DNA of 64,000 nt. Source: Roseovarius carneus. Its GTDB lineage: Bacteria > Pseudomonadota > Alphaproteobacteria > Rhodobacterales > Rhodobacteraceae. Both the position numbers and the translations under genes were made by a program. The notes beneath the pieces are model-generated. The model did not search any database. It was not told the origin of the DNA and worked only from the letters and a program-made list of their open reading frames with translations. Location of the stretch: assembly GCF_020141465.1 (NCBI RefSeq), contig NZ_JAHSPD010000001.1, positions 682,001 to 746,000 of the forward strand, written 5' to 3'. Below are positions 9,613 through 19,642 of this stretch, one piece after another. How positions within the stretch are numbered: position 1 is the stretch's first letter; the number at the start of each line of letters is the position of its first letter.

Positions 9613-10945
9613 GGAAAACCCACCTGAGATCGTGCTGCAAGCGATGTACTATGCCCGCCAAGGCTGGGACTTGGCGCAAGGCTGGCTGCTCAGCCCTGCG
9701 GCGTGGTCACAATTCGCCATCCTCATCGCCGCCTATGTTTTGGCAGTTTTGATCAGCCGCAAACTCCGCCCTTTGATGACGCGCCTCCTGACACCGCCGG
9801 AGGAGCAAGAGCATGTCCTCGCCCAAGCGCGTCGTTTTGTGCTAATCTTCGTGCCGCTGATCCTGCCCCTTCTCGCCTATGCCCTCACCGGGATCGGCGA
9901 AAGCGTGACACGTTCGATCTTTGGCTCGGGCGAGGTGATTGCTTTTGGCAAGCGGGTTTTCTTGTTCCTCGCGGTGCGCGTGCTGGTCCGCGATATCCTC
10001 AAAGAGCCGTTCCTGCGCCTTCTGGGCCGCTACGTGCTGATGCCGGTGACGGCGCTCTATACCGTGGGCGCGCTTGAGGCGGTCACAGCCGCGCTGCGCT
10101 CTACGGTCGTGCCGCTTGGCAATATGTCGTTTGATCTTTTGTGGCTCATTCAGGGCGTGGTCGCAGGCGGGATCATCTTCTGGCTCGGGCGCTGGTCCAA
10201 CGATCAATCAACCACCTACATCTCCAAACAAGAAGAGATGCGCCCCGCCACACGGCAGCTTGCCACCAAAGCTGCCGAGATTGTCATTTTCGGCGCGGCC
10301 TTCCTCGTCTTGATGAATTTCATGGGCATATCGCTCACGTCGCTGGCTGTTTTGGGTGGCGCTATTGGTGTGGGCCTTGGCTTTGGCCTGCAAAAAATTG
10401 CAGCGAATTTCATCTCCGGTGTGATCCTTCTGCTGGAGGGTGAAGCGACCGTTGGCGATTATGTGGAGCTTGATGGCGGCGAGGCGGGCACGATCGTGCG
10501 CACGACCGCCCGCGCGATGATCTTGGAGACTTTCGATGGCCGCTGGATCGTGGTGCCAAACGAGGATTTCATCACCACCCGCGTCGTGAACTTCTCCGAT
10601 CAGGGCAGCGCCAACCGCTTCGAGGCCGCGTTTTCCGTCAGCTACGATACTGATATCAACCTTGTCCCCGGCATCATCGAGGCGGCCGTTGCCAAACATC
10701 CAGACGTGCTCGGCGCGCCCCAGCCCCCCGATTGCGAGCTGCGCGGCTTTGCCGATAGCGGTGTGGAATTTGCGGTGGAGTTTTGGGTCAACGGGCTGGA
10801 TGACGGAAAGAACAAATACACCTCCGACGTGCTCTTTCTCATTTGGAATGCGCTCAAGGAGCATAATATCGAGATCCCCTTCCCGCAGCGGGTTTTCCAT
10901 CACAAAGGGCTTCCCCAGAGCATGGTCAGCGTGCCAGACACATGA
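9605..10945 (+). CDS. MscS-family mechanosensitive channel
   Basis: 446 residues. Four or more hydrophobic spans lie in the first half (about 33-50, 79-100, 115-130, 175-195), then a pore-lining helix around LAVLGGAIGVGLGFGLQKIAANFISG at 255-280, whose Gly/Ala packing and GLQKIAANF end are diagnostic of MscS TM3. The beta domain follows (EGEATVGDYVELDGGEAGTI), then the cytoplasmic cage ending in IEIPFPQRV. It releases solutes under osmotic downshift. Longer than E. coli MscS because of extra N-terminal helices. The stop codon overlaps the next start (ATGA). Confidence 0.92.
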   Translation: MRMENPPEIVLQAMYYARQGWDLAQGWLLSPAAWSQFAILIAAYVLAVLISRKLRPLMTRLLTPPEEQEHVLAQARRFVLIFVPLILPLLAYALTGIGESVTRSIFGSGEVIAFGKRVFLFLAVRVLVRDILKEPFLRLLGRYVLMPVTALYTVGALEAVTAALRSTVVPLGNMSFDLLWLIQGVVAGGIIFWLGRWSNDQSTTYISKQEEMRPATRQLATKAAEIVIFGAAFLVLMNFMGISLTSLAVLGGAIGVGLGFGLQKIAANFISGVILLLEGEATVGDYVELDGGEAGTIVRTTARAMILETFDGRWIVVPNEDFITTRVVNFSDQGSANRFEAAFSVSYDTDINLVPGIIEAAVAKHPDVLGAPQPPDCELRGFADSGVEFAVEFWVNGLDDGKNKYTSDVLFLIWNALKEHNIEIPFPQRVFHHKGLPQSMVSVPDT

Positions 10946-12123
10946 GCCACGCACTCATCATTGGCGCAGGGCCAGCTGGGCTGATGGCCGCTGAGGCCTT
11001 GGCACAGGCGGGCCACCGCGTGGAGGTGGCAGAGGCGATGCCGTCGCCGGGGCGCAAATTTCTGATGGCGGGCAAGTCCGGGCTGAACCTCACCAAGGCT
11101 GAGGATTTCGGGGCGTTTACCGCCGCCTACGCGTGTCCTGAGATTGCGCCAATGTTGGAGGCTTTTGGCCCGGTAGAGGCACAGGCCTGGGCCGAAGGGT
11201 TGGGTCAGCCACTTTTCACAGGCACAACCGGGCGCGTGTTCCCCAAGGCGATGAAAGCCTCGCCACTTCTGCGCGCATGGCTGGCGCGGCTCGATGGGCT
11301 GGGCGTGACGCTGCGCCGTCGCTGGCGCTGGACCGGGTGGGACGGCGATGCGTGGTGCTTTGAGACACCCGAGGGGCCGCAGAGCCTTGCCCCTGACGTG
11401 GCCGTTATGGCCTGTGGTGGGGCCAGTTGGGCGCGGCTCGGCTCGGACGGGGCGTGGGCGGCGCATATGCCCGGCCAAACCGCCCCGTTTCAGCCCGCCA
11501 ATATGGGTCTACGCCGGGTGTGGTCAGACCACATGCAGCACTATTTCGGCACGCCGATCAAGGGTATCGGCCTTGCGGCGGGCGATACACACGGGCGCGG
11601 CGAGTTCGTGATCACCGCAAATGGCCTTGAGGGTGGCGGCATTTACGCCCTCTCAAAGACGCTTCGCACCGGCGCGCCGCTGATCCTTGATCTGATGCCT
11701 GACCTCAGCGTGGAGGATATCCGCACCCGCCTCAGCCGCCCGCGCGGCAAAGCAAGCCTCGGCACGCATATTCGCAAGACCTTGCGTCTCGCACCGGTGA
11801 AACAAGCGCTCTTGATGGAGCTTGCCCGGCCCCTGCCGGATGATCTGGCCCCGCTGATCAAGGCGCTCCCGCTCAACCATGATGGCCCCGCGCCGATGGA
11901 TGGCGCGATCTCCACGGCGGGCGGCCTGCGCTGGGACGCGCTGGACGCTGGCCTCATGCTGCGCGCGCGCGCCGGCACGTTTGCCGCCGGAGAAATGCTT
12001 GATTGGGAGGCGCCCACGGGCGGTTACCTCATCACCGGCTGCATGGCCACGGGGCTTTGGGCGGGGCGGGCTGCGGCGGAATACGCCGCGATGGCCAAAC
12101 CGCACGGCTCTGTGCCAAACTGA
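10942..12123 (+). CDS. HI0933/BaiN-family flavoprotein (TIGR03862 type)
   Basis: 393 residues. The N-terminal dinucleotide fold ALIIGAGPAGLMAAE is followed by GRKFLMAGKSGLNLT, the second conserved motif of the HI0933-like NAD(P)/FAD-dependent oxidoreductases. Near the end, GTFAAGEMLDWEAPTGGYLITGC closes the FAD site. The subgroup is short compared with BaiN and has no proven reaction. Translation is probably coupled to the MscS gene through a 4-base overlap, but that does not show a shared function. Confidence 0.85.
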   Translation: MSHALIIGAGPAGLMAAEALAQAGHRVEVAEAMPSPGRKFLMAGKSGLNLTKAEDFGAFTAAYACPEIAPMLEAFGPVEAQAWAEGLGQPLFTGTTGRVFPKAMKASPLLRAWLARLDGLGVTLRRRWRWTGWDGDAWCFETPEGPQSLAPDVAVMACGGASWARLGSDGAWAAHMPGQTAPFQPANMGLRRVWSDHMQHYFGTPIKGIGLAAGDTHGRGEFVITANGLEGGGIYALSKTLRTGAPLILDLMPDLSVEDIRTRLSRPRGKASLGTHIRKTLRLAPVKQALLMELARPLPDDLAPLIKALPLNHDGPAPMDGAISTAGGLRWDALDAGLMLRARAGTFAAGEMLDWEAPTGGYLITGCMATGLWAGRAAAEYAAMAKPHGSVPN

Positions 12124-12151
12124 CGCCACCTCAGCAAAAGGACGCACCCCA

Positions 12152-12592
12152 ATGCCCACCACCGGTTCTTGCCTTTGCGGCGCAGCGACATTCACCCTTT
12201 CCCAGACGCCCAAACATATGGGCGCGTGCCATTGCGGGCAGTGTCGCAAATGGTCGGGTGGGGTTTTGCTGTCAGTGGAAATTCCAGCAGACGCGATGAC
12301 CATCACTGCGGGCGAGACGATCAAGACCTACAAATCATCAGACTGGGGCGAGCGGGCGTTTTGCAACGCCTGCGGAAGCTCGCTTTATTTCCGGCTGACC
12401 GCCACCGGCCCGATGCACGGCACCTATTACATCAGCGCAGGCACGCTGGATGAGGGCGACCCAATGCTGCATGAAGAGCTTTTCATCGACGAAAAGCCCG
12501 CCGGATACGCCCTTGACGGGCAACACAAGAAGATCACCGGCCCCGAGTTTTTCGCCATGATGGAAGAAGAGGCGACAAAGCCTCAAAGCTGA
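12152..12592 (+). CDS. GFA-family zinc protein (CENP-V/GFA domain)
   Basis: 146 residues. The zinc-binding Cys pattern of the family is complete: CLCG near residue 7, CHCGQCRKWSG near 27-36, and CNACGS near 72. The founding member was described as glutathione-dependent formaldehyde-activating enzyme, but most homologues have no proven catalysis, so only the fold is claimed. It follows the flavoprotein by 28 bp on the same strand with an AAAAGGA ribosome site. Its 3' end overlaps by 10 bases the end of the convergent hydrolase gene. Confidence 0.88.
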   Translation: MPTTGSCLCGAATFTLSQTPKHMGACHCGQCRKWSGGVLLSVEIPADAMTITAGETIKTYKSSDWGERAFCNACGSSLYFRLTATGPMHGTYYISAGTLDEGDPMLHEELFIDEKPAGYALDGQHKKITGPEFFAMMEEEATKPQS

Positions 12593-13338
12593 TCGCGCAG
12601 AAATGCCAGAATGAGCGCCCGCACCGCCGCGTCGCCAGACGTCCAATGCTGATCAAAAAGCGGATCGGGTGCTTTGAACACGACCGAGCGATCATTCGCG
12701 TCCATGAACTCCCCGCAATCGCCGCGCAAGATAGGCAGGCGGAACCACGGATCGCGCTTGCCCACGAGCGACAGAACCGGCTCCGCCTCAGGGGCGCTCA
12801 GCCCGATATACTCCGGCCAGCCCGCGTTGCAGGTCCAGCCCTCAATCACCCGCGCCGCCAGAGGCGCGCCGGTGAACGTGGCCGCCGTAATGGCCCCCTC
12901 GCTATGGCCCACCAGCACGATGGGCGCATCCGTCAGCCTGCGAAGTTGCGCAATCGCATGACCCGCCTCGGCCTGCCGCCAGCCAAGAACGGCGCGGTGC
13001 AAGCCCCCTTCCGGCACTTCGGGGCGGCAGCTTGCGGGCTTTTCGGCCCGCGCAAAACTGTCAGGCGCGACAAAGACATAGCCCGCCTGCGCATACATCC
13101 GCCCCGCCGCGTGGGCGATCTCGATGATGCCGGAGCATCCGTGCATGTAGAGCACCAACGCAGGCGCATCAACAAGATGCGCGGACAGATCGGCGACCGT
13201 CCCCTGCTCAGGCCCCTCGGCACCGGGCAAATAGACAAGTGCCGCCTCATAGGTCCGGTCAAGCTCCACCGGGTCGCTGCCCGTCTCGGCAGAGGCGGGG
13301 CCCGCGAGCAGGCACAGAAGGGCCACAATCCGCCTCAT
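12583..13338 (-). CDS. Secreted alpha/beta hydrolase
   Basis: 251 residues from an ATG whose bases overlap the TGA of holA. The N-terminus MRRIVALLCLLAGPASA is a Sec signal peptide with an AxA cleavage site, so the protein is periplasmic. YMHGCSG is the oxyanion-region HG motif and VLVGHSEG the nucleophile elbow (GxSxG). The late acid and His are probably in VGKRDPWF and LFDQHW. Overall it resembles dienelactone-hydrolase-like enzymes; the substrate is unknown. A longer frame open upstream reads through holA in the wrong frame and is not used. Confidence 0.8.
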   Translation of the reverse strand: MRRIVALLCLLAGPASAETGSDPVELDRTYEAALVYLPGAEGPEQGTVADLSAHLVDAPALVLYMHGCSGIIEIAHAAGRMYAQAGYVFVAPDSFARAEKPASCRPEVPEGGLHRAVLGWRQAEAGHAIAQLRRLTDAPIVLVGHSEGAITAATFTGAPLAARVIEGWTCNAGWPEYIGLSAPEAEPVLSLVGKRDPWFRLPILRGDCGEFMDANDRSVVFKAPDPLFDQHWTSGDAAVRALILAFLRDQL

Positions 13339-14360
13339 CGCCGCGCCAACATGGCCAGCCGGATAAGCGCACGCTCCACCACCGCCATCTGTGGCGCGGT
13401 CTGCGCGGCAGAGCGCATTTGCAGATCCGTCTCGGTCAAGAGGCTGAGGGCGATCTCCAGATTGGGCGCACCCCAGCTCGATGCCTGCCGGATCATCCTG
13501 TCGCGGCGCGGGCCAAAAACAGGCGGGCGCATCCGCGAGATGCCTTGGCTCGCCCCACCGGGATCGGCGGCGGCGGTGTAAAGCGTGCGAAAATGGCGCG
13601 TCGCCGCAATACAAAGCGCCACGGGCTGCACGCCTTGAGCCCGCAATCGCTTCATGATCGGCCCAATCTCGCCCGACCGTGCCTCGGCCACGATATGAAG
13701 GACATCATCCAGATCCGCCTCAACCGACGCAGGCGCGCAGAGTGCGATTTCCTCAGAAGTGAGCGGCGTGGCATCGCCCAGCTTGTAAAGGGCAATCTTC
13801 TCAACGGTCTGGCGCAAATCGCCGGGATCAAGCGCACGAGCAAGGTCCGTCAGATCGCGCATCGCATCATGGCCGGGCATGGGCAAACCGGCGGCAGAGA
13901 GCATCGCCTCAAGCTCTGCCCGGCTGGGAGGGTCGTCATAGATGGCCACCGCATAGGCGTTTTTGTGCGCCTCAAACGCCTTGCGCAGTTTGGAGGTGGG
14001 TTTGAGCTGTCCTGCGGTCACGATAATCTGGGCATCGCCCTCCTGCCAATCGGCAAGTGCGGCAAGGATGGGCGCGGCCAGCGCCTCTGTCGCGTCCTCG
14101 ACAAAAGTCACACGCGGACCGGGGAAAAAGCTTTGCGCCTTCACCGCATCATCGAGGCGCGCGGGGTCCTTGCGCAGCTCTCCCGCTGGCATCCGTGCGA
14201 GGCGCATCTCCTCCTCGCCCTGCGGGCCGATCAGGGCGGCGATCACCTCTTGCCGCTTCAGTGCGATGCGCATGGCATCTGCACCATAGATGAGCAGGCC
14301 CGTGCGCTGCGCCTCGGGGCGGGCGAAATAGCCCGGCGCATCGCGGGGCCCAAGCTTCAT
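13335..14360 (-). CDS. holA: DNA polymerase III delta subunit
   Basis: 341 residues. The delta subunit of the clamp loader opens the beta sliding clamp. The N-terminus MKLGPRDAPGYFARPE followed by GLLIYGADAMRI is the alphaproteobacterial HolA form, an AAA-like fold with no Walker A as expected for delta. The conserved LRKAFEAH and LDPGDLRQTVEKIALY segments are present. It lies 27 bp after leuS on the same strand. The lptE gene that separates the two in E. coli and usually in Rhodobacterales is missing. The stop is coupled to the secreted hydrolase by ATGA. Confidence 0.93.
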   Translation of the reverse strand: MKLGPRDAPGYFARPEAQRTGLLIYGADAMRIALKRQEVIAALIGPQGEEEMRLARMPAGELRKDPARLDDAVKAQSFFPGPRVTFVEDATEALAAPILAALADWQEGDAQIIVTAGQLKPTSKLRKAFEAHKNAYAVAIYDDPPSRAELEAMLSAAGLPMPGHDAMRDLTDLARALDPGDLRQTVEKIALYKLGDATPLTSEEIALCAPASVEADLDDVLHIVAEARSGEIGPIMKRLRAQGVQPVALCIAATRHFRTLYTAAADPGGASQGISRMRPPVFGPRRDRMIRQASSWGAPNLEIALSLLTETDLQMRSAAQTAPQMAVVERALIRLAMLARR

Positions 14361-14395
14361 TGCGCGAGCCTGCGAAGAGCTATGTGATCAAACAA
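14357..14395 (-). pseudogene. Possible 12-codon tail of lptE
   Basis: Between leuS and holA a frame different from both reads [12 protein letters not shown] and then TGA, where the TGA overlaps the holA ATG. A basic, Leu-rich helix of this kind is plausible for the end of LptE, the outer-membrane LPS-assembly lipoprotein normally encoded at this position, and the ATGA junction looks like an old translational coupling. No signal peptide, lipobox or body of the gene remains. The reading is short enough to be chance, so it is offered only as a hypothesis. Confidence 0.3.
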
Positions 14396-16988
14396 CGACA
14401 TTCACGATCCGTCCGGGGACGACGATGACTTTCTTGGGCTGCGCCCCATCCAGCGCACGGATCACAGCATCAAGCGCAAGGGCGGTTTTTTCAACCTCGT
14501 CTTTGGGCATATCAGCAGGCACGTTGATCTCCGCCCGCCGTTTGCCGTTAATCTGCACGGGCAAGGTGATCATGGCATCGACGAGCATGGCCTCATCAGC
14601 CTCAGGCCACGGCGCGGTGGCGGCGAGACCAGTATGGCCGAGCATGTGCCACAGTTCCTCGGCCAGATGCGGCGTCATGGGCGACATGAGCTGCGCCAGC
14701 GCGCTGGCCGCCTCGCGCTTTGCGGTGCCGCCAGCGGTGGATTTCGCAAGGGTCGCCGTGAAGGCATAAAGCCGCGCAATGGCCGCGTTGAAGCCAAACG
14801 CCTCAACCCCCGCCGTGACTGCCTGAATGGTCTTGTGCATCTCACGCAAGAGCGCCTCATCGGCCTCTGGTGAGGCGTCCTCGGCTGAGGCCACGATCTC
14901 GGACACAATGCGGTGCACGCGGGCGAGGTGCTTATGCGCGGCCTCTGCGCCAGATGCCGTCCACTCCACGTCCCGCTCGGGCGGGCTGTCCGACAAGACA
15001 AACCACCGGGCAGTATCCGCGCCATAGTCGGAAATGATGCTGATCGGATCGACGACATTCTTCTTGGATTTGGACATTTTAGCGGAGGGGATGATTTCTA
15101 CTTCCCGACCATCTTCTTTGAGGAACGCCTTACCATCACGCAAATCAACCTCTTCAGGGAGCCTATACTTGGTGTATTTCACTCCAGGTCTGAGGTTAGG
15201 GTTGGGGTCATTTTCTCCCACAACTTCTACGGTCTGATAAATCTCATGCGTCACCATGCCTTGGGTGAAGAGCGCATCAAACGGCTCGATGGCTTTTTGC
15301 GGCAGGTGCCCAGTGATCTGCATCGCACGGGCGAAAAAGCGCGAATAAAGCAGGTGCAGGATCGCGTGTTCCACCCCGCCGATATACTGATCCACGTTCA
15401 TCCAGTAGGACGCCGCATCCAAATCCGTAGGCGTGTCCGCATGGGGCGCGGTGAAGCGGGCAAAATACCATGAGCTGTCCACGAATGTGTCCATCGTATC
15501 CGTCTCGCGCCGGGCGGGCGCGCCGCATTTCGGGCAGGGCGTGTCGCGCCATGTCGGGTGGCGGTCAAGCGGGTTGCCCGGCACATCGAAAGTCACGTCA
15601 TCGGGCAGACGGATGGGCAGGTTTTCCTTTGCCTCAGGCACGACGCCGCAGGTCTCGCAATGCACGACAGGGATGGGGCAACCCCAATAGCGTTGGCGCG
15701 ACAGGCCCCAATCGCGCAGGCGGAATTTGGTGACGCCTTGGCCCACGCCTTGATCCTCGCAGAACGCGATGGCGGCGTCGATCGCCTCAAGGCCCGTCTG
15801 CCATGCCTCGCCTGCGAAGCCTTTGGTGTAGAAGACTTTATCGGTCTTGGGTGGAGCGAACGCCTCATCTAGGTCGGTCGCGCTGTCCTCGGCAGGCAGA
15901 TAGGTCGCAACAATTGGCAGATCGTATTTCCGCGCGAAATCAAAGTCACGCTGGTCATGCGCGGGGCAGCCGAAAATCGCGCCCGTGCCGTAATCCATCA
16001 AGATGAAATTGGCCACATAGACCGGCAGTTCCCAGCTTGTGTCGAACGGATGGCGCACGCGCAGGCCGCTATCAAAGCCCATCTTCTCGGCCGTCTCAAG
16101 CGCCTCTTCCGTGGTGCCGCCCCGGCGACATTCGGCATTGAAGGCCGCAAGCGCAGGGTTGTCCTTCTCCAGCTGCTTGGCCAGCGGATGATCGGGCGCA
16201 ATCCCCAGAAAGCTCGCGCCCATCAGAGTGTCGGGCCGCGTGGTATAGACCTCCACCCGGTCATGGCCCGCAGGCCCGTCAATGAGGCCAAAGGCAAATT
16301 GCAGACCGCGCGATTTGCCGATCCAGTTCTCCTGCATCAGCCGCACCTTGGCCGGCCAATTCTCCAGCCCATCCAGAGCGCCCAAAAGCTCATCGGCCAT
16401 GGACGAGATCGCGAAGAACCACTGCGTCAGCTCACGCCGCTCCACTTCCGCGCCCGAGCGCCAGCCGCGCCCGTTCTCGACCTGCTCATTGGCCAGAACG
16501 GTCATATCCACCGGGTCCCAGTTCACCACCGCGTTCTTGCGGTAGACCAGCCCCGCCTCCAGCATGTCCAAAAACAGCGCCTGTTGCTGCCCGTAATACT
16601 CCGGATCACAGGTGGCAAATTCGCGGGTCCAATCAATCGAGAGGCCAAGCGGCTTCATCTGATCGCGCATGTCCGCGATGTTTTGATAGGTCCAGTCCTT
16701 GGGGTGGCCACCGCTGGCCATTGCGGCATTCTCGGCGGGCATCCCGAACGCGTCCCACCCCATCGGGTGCAGCACGTTATGCCCGGTCGCGATCCGGTGG
16801 CGCGCGATCACATCACCCATGGTGTAGTTGCGCACATGGCCCATATGGATGCGCCCAGACGGATAGGGGAACATCTCCAGCACATAGTATTTGGGCTTCT
16901 CAGACCCGGCCTCGGCGCGGAAAACCCCGGCGGCGTCCCAGGCTTTTTGCCATTTTGCTTCGATCTCGGCGGCGGAATAGCGCGACAT
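14388..16988 (-). CDS. leuS: Leucyl-tRNA synthetase
   Basis: 866 residues, the usual length. Charges tRNA-Leu in the cytosol. HMGH is at residues 48-51, KMSKSKKN lies in the later catalytic half, and the zinc-ribbon CETCGVV / CPKCGAPA segment of the inserted domain is complete. The CP1 editing domain is present ([22 protein letters not shown]). It ends with [13 protein letters not shown], the normal LeuRS tail, so the loss of material between this gene and holA did not damage it. It would normally be first in a leuS-lptE-holA unit. Confidence 0.97.
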   Translation of the reverse strand: MSRYSAAEIEAKWQKAWDAAGVFRAEAGSEKPKYYVLEMFPYPSGRIHMGHVRNYTMGDVIARHRIATGHNVLHPMGWDAFGMPAENAAMASGGHPKDWTYQNIADMRDQMKPLGLSIDWTREFATCDPEYYGQQQALFLDMLEAGLVYRKNAVVNWDPVDMTVLANEQVENGRGWRSGAEVERRELTQWFFAISSMADELLGALDGLENWPAKVRLMQENWIGKSRGLQFAFGLIDGPAGHDRVEVYTTRPDTLMGASFLGIAPDHPLAKQLEKDNPALAAFNAECRRGGTTEEALETAEKMGFDSGLRVRHPFDTSWELPVYVANFILMDYGTGAIFGCPAHDQRDFDFARKYDLPIVATYLPAEDSATDLDEAFAPPKTDKVFYTKGFAGEAWQTGLEAIDAAIAFCEDQGVGQGVTKFRLRDWGLSRQRYWGCPIPVVHCETCGVVPEAKENLPIRLPDDVTFDVPGNPLDRHPTWRDTPCPKCGAPARRETDTMDTFVDSSWYFARFTAPHADTPTDLDAASYWMNVDQYIGGVEHAILHLLYSRFFARAMQITGHLPQKAIEPFDALFTQGMVTHEIYQTVEVVGENDPNPNLRPGVKYTKYRLPEEVDLRDGKAFLKEDGREVEIIPSAKMSKSKKNVVDPISIISDYGADTARWFVLSDSPPERDVEWTASGAEAAHKHLARVHRIVSEIVASAEDASPEADEALLREMHKTIQAVTAGVEAFGFNAAIARLYAFTATLAKSTAGGTAKREAASALAQLMSPMTPHLAEELWHMLGHTGLAATAPWPEADEAMLVDAMITLPVQINGKRRAEINVPADMPKDEVEKTALALDAVIRALDGAQPKKVIVVPGRIVNVVV

Positions 16989-17134
16989 GGGGGCGGCCCT
17001 CTTCGGTCAGACATGCGTGGCGTTGGTGATAGGCCCAAGGGCGCAGGGCGTCCAGTGGCAAGGGCGCAAAAACCTATGCCTATGCAGGGGGTGGGGCGCT
17101 GCCTATAAAGGGCGAAACTGCGCGGGACAGCACC

Positions 17135-18385
17135 ATGAACATCCTTTTCATCCACCAGAATTTCCCCGGTCAATGGAAGCATCTGGCACCTGCACTTGCA
17201 GCGGCGGGTCATAGCTGCACCGCGCTGACCTTGCGGGTGAAAAAGCAAAGCATGTGGCACGGCGTGCGGGTGCTGCCCTATGCCCTGCCCGAACGCGCGG
17301 CGCAAAAGGTGCATCCATGGCTCGTGGATCTGGATACTAAGGTGACGCGGGCCGAGGCATGTTACCGCGCCGCCGCCCGGATGAAGGCCGAAGGCTATAC
17401 CCCCGATCTCATCCTCGCGCATCCCGGCTGGGGCGAGCCGATGTTCCTGCGCGATCTGTGGCCCGGCGCGCGCATGGCGATCTATTGCGAGCTTTATCAC
17501 AAGCCCGGCAAACCGCATCTCGATTTCGATCCTGAGTTTCAATCCCGCGAGCCCGAGGTGCAGCCGCTGCGCATCCGCCTGAAAAACATCTACAACCACC
17601 TGCATTTCCCTATGGCCGAGGCCGGGATCTCGCCCACGCGGTTTCAGGCGGACACATTCCCACCAGAGTTTCGCGACAAGATCACGGTCAGCCATGATGG
17701 CATCGACACCGTGGCATCGTGCCCCGACGAGGGCGTGCGCGTGCACCTCAAAGGCCACCCGGAATTTACCCGCAAAACCGAGGTGATCACCTTCGTCAAT
17801 CGCAATCTGGAACCCTATCGCGGCTATCACATCTTCATGCGCGCCCTGCCGCGTCTGCTGCGCGAGCGGCCAAATGCGCGGGTGATCCTTATAGGTGGCG
17901 ATGAGGTAAGCTATGGCGCGGCCCCTCCCAAGGGCCAGACATGGAAGCAGATTTTCCGCGATGAGGTGTCGGATCAAATCTCGCCCGAGGATTGGAAGCG
18001 CGTGCATTTTCTGGGCCGCATCCCGCATGGGGATTTCACCCGGATTTTGCAGCTGAGCCGCGTGCACGTCTACCTGACCTACCCGTTCGTGCTCAGTTGG
18101 TCCTTGATGGAGGCGATGTCATGCGGTGCGGCAATCGTCGCCAGCGGGACCGAGCCTGTGCGCGAGGTGATCACCGATGGTGAGACGGGGCGTCTCGTGG
18201 ATTTCTTCGACCGCGAGGCGCTGGTGGATCAGATCGTGGCGCTTTGCGAGGATGCGGACGCCCGCGCCACATTGGGCGCAAACGCACGGACCTTGATGCA
18301 GGATCAGTATGACCTCAAAACCATCTGCCTGCCACGGCAGCTCAAATGGGTGGATGAGGTGATGGATCTGCCCGTCCTGCTCTAG
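17135..18385 (+). CDS. Glycosyltransferase, family 4 type
   Basis: 416 residues with a GT-B fold. The N-terminal Rossmann half starts MNILFIHQNFPGQWKHLAP; the C-terminal half has VHFLGRIPHGDF and SWSLMEAMSCGAAIVAS, the donor-nucleotide-binding EX7E-like region of GT4 enzymes, then EVITDGETGRLV. It transfers a sugar from a nucleotide donor, probably to a surface polysaccharide. No other polysaccharide genes are next to it and acceptor and donor cannot be told. It is divergent from leuS across about 145 bp. Confidence 0.85.
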   Translation: MNILFIHQNFPGQWKHLAPALAAAGHSCTALTLRVKKQSMWHGVRVLPYALPERAAQKVHPWLVDLDTKVTRAEACYRAAARMKAEGYTPDLILAHPGWGEPMFLRDLWPGARMAIYCELYHKPGKPHLDFDPEFQSREPEVQPLRIRLKNIYNHLHFPMAEAGISPTRFQADTFPPEFRDKITVSHDGIDTVASCPDEGVRVHLKGHPEFTRKTEVITFVNRNLEPYRGYHIFMRALPRLLRERPNARVILIGGDEVSYGAAPPKGQTWKQIFRDEVSDQISPEDWKRVHFLGRIPHGDFTRILQLSRVHVYLTYPFVLSWSLMEAMSCGAAIVASGTEPVREVITDGETGRLVDFFDREALVDQIVALCEDADARATLGANARTLMQDQYDLKTICLPRQLKWVDEVMDLPVLL

Positions 18386-18424
18386 TGGTGCTATAGTGCT
18401 GCTCTATTGGTGCTTTAGCCCGCC

Positions 18425-18880
18425 TCAGTCAGATTTTTCGTATACGATCAACGGCGTGCGCGTCGCCACCTGATCATAGAGCATCCGGCCTTTGTAATTG
18501 TCATCCTGCGTGGTCCAATACGTGACCACGATACCCTCCTTTTTGGCCGCAGCATGCACCGCGTTGATCAAGGCACGCGCAACGCCTTTGCCGCGTGCGG
18601 CGGGATCAGTGTAGAGGTCCAAGAGATAACAAGTATCCTCCTCGGACCACAAAAGCCGGTGAAAAAGGAAATGCGCAAGGCCCACGGGCCGCCCCTCCAT
18701 CTCCGCGATGAAGCCCTGAAATTCCCGCGTGTCCTCGATCAGCAATCGCGCGAAAGCGGTCTCATAGACCGCCTCGGACAGCGTGGTGCGATAAAACTCC
18801 AGATAGGCGGTCCACATGCGCGACCACTCCGCGTGGTCTTCGCGCCTGAGCGCCCGGATCGTAATTTCTGCTGTCATCAT
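18425..18880 (-). CDS. GNAT-family N-acetyltransferase
   Basis: 151 residues. The acetyl-CoA-binding motif A is AARGKGVARALINAV (about 93-107, R/Q-x-x-G-x-A type), preceded by the beta4 strand CYLLDLYTDP and followed by VVTYWTTQDDNYKGRMLYDQV, a typical motif B with the Tyr that protonates the leaving thiol. The substrate is unknown. GGGGG precedes the ATG pair. The gene lies between the glycosyltransferase (convergent) and the DUF3576 lipoprotein gene (same strand, about 100 bp upstream). Confidence 0.85.
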   Translation of the reverse strand: MMTAEITIRALRREDHAEWSRMWTAYLEFYRTTLSEAVYETAFARLLIEDTREFQGFIAEMEGRPVGLAHFLFHRLLWSEEDTCYLLDLYTDPAARGKGVARALINAVHAAAKKEGIVVTYWTTQDDNYKGRMLYDQVATRTPLIVYEKSD

Positions 18881-18980
18881 TCATGTCCCCCTGTTTGATC
18901 ATAGGAGGTGTCATATCCTGGCGGAGGTCAAGCCACGCTGGGATTTGCTCAGTCGGGAGTTTTGCCCGCGCAAGCCGTGA

Positions 18981-19472
18981 TTAGAAATTGCCCGCTTGAA
19001 TCCGCAGCTGCCGCGCACGCGACAATATCGCATCCTCAACCGCGCGTTGGGTTTCCGCGCCCACAGGCCCCGAGCGTGATTGCAGCGCCACGTTCAGGCT
19101 GCGCGCGTCCAAGGCCGGATCGCTGATCAGGATGGTCGCGCGGTAGGCATTGCTGCCACCGGGAGGGGTGCCAAAGCCTGTGGAGATCACGCCCGTAAAG
19201 GGATCAGCCGATTGCACGGGCAGGAAATCAAGCACGTCAAGCGATGCCGTCCAAAGAAAGCGGTTCACCTTCACGCCCGCGTCTTTGCCACGGAACGCAT
19301 CAAAGAGGCTGGTGCCCGAGGTCACACCCACATTGGACTCGCGCCCACCCTTCAGGGTGATCGCCTCCTGGTCCAGCGTCGGGGGCTCATCGCCACAGGC
19401 CGCAACAACCAAGGTTGCCAGCACCAATGCGCTACGCTTTGCAAAAGTCAGGATCATACCGCCCACCGCCAT
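18981..19472 (-). CDS. DUF3576 lipoprotein
   Basis: 163 residues. The N-terminus has a lipoprotein signal ending LVVAAC, so the mature protein is probably anchored in the envelope with the lipidated Cys near residue 26. The body contains FLWTASLDVLDFLPVQSADPFTGVI and ends in a RARQLRIQ helix, the layout of DUF3576 proteins, which have no assigned role and in Rhodobacterales sit near leuS-lptE-holA. Here it is separated from leuS by two other genes. An ATG five codons in (19457) is an equally possible start. Confidence 0.75.
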   Translation of the reverse strand: MAVGGMILTFAKRSALVLATLVVAACGDEPPTLDQEAITLKGGRESNVGVTSGTSLFDAFRGKDAGVKVNRFLWTASLDVLDFLPVQSADPFTGVISTGFGTPPGGSNAYRATILISDPALDARSLNVALQSRSGPVGAETQRAVEDAILSRARQLRIQAGNF

Positions 19473-19642
19473 TAACTTCTTCTTTTCCTAGTATCCAACC
19501 GCGCCCCGAGGGGCAAGCTGTTTAGCCTCACGTCCCCTCCCCCGCCTGTGGGGTGTGGCCCGATCGCGCCGATTGGTGGTTTGCAAGTTATCGGCGCTGG
19601 ATTACCTATCGGGTAAATACGCAATCCCCCGGAGCCGCCACC

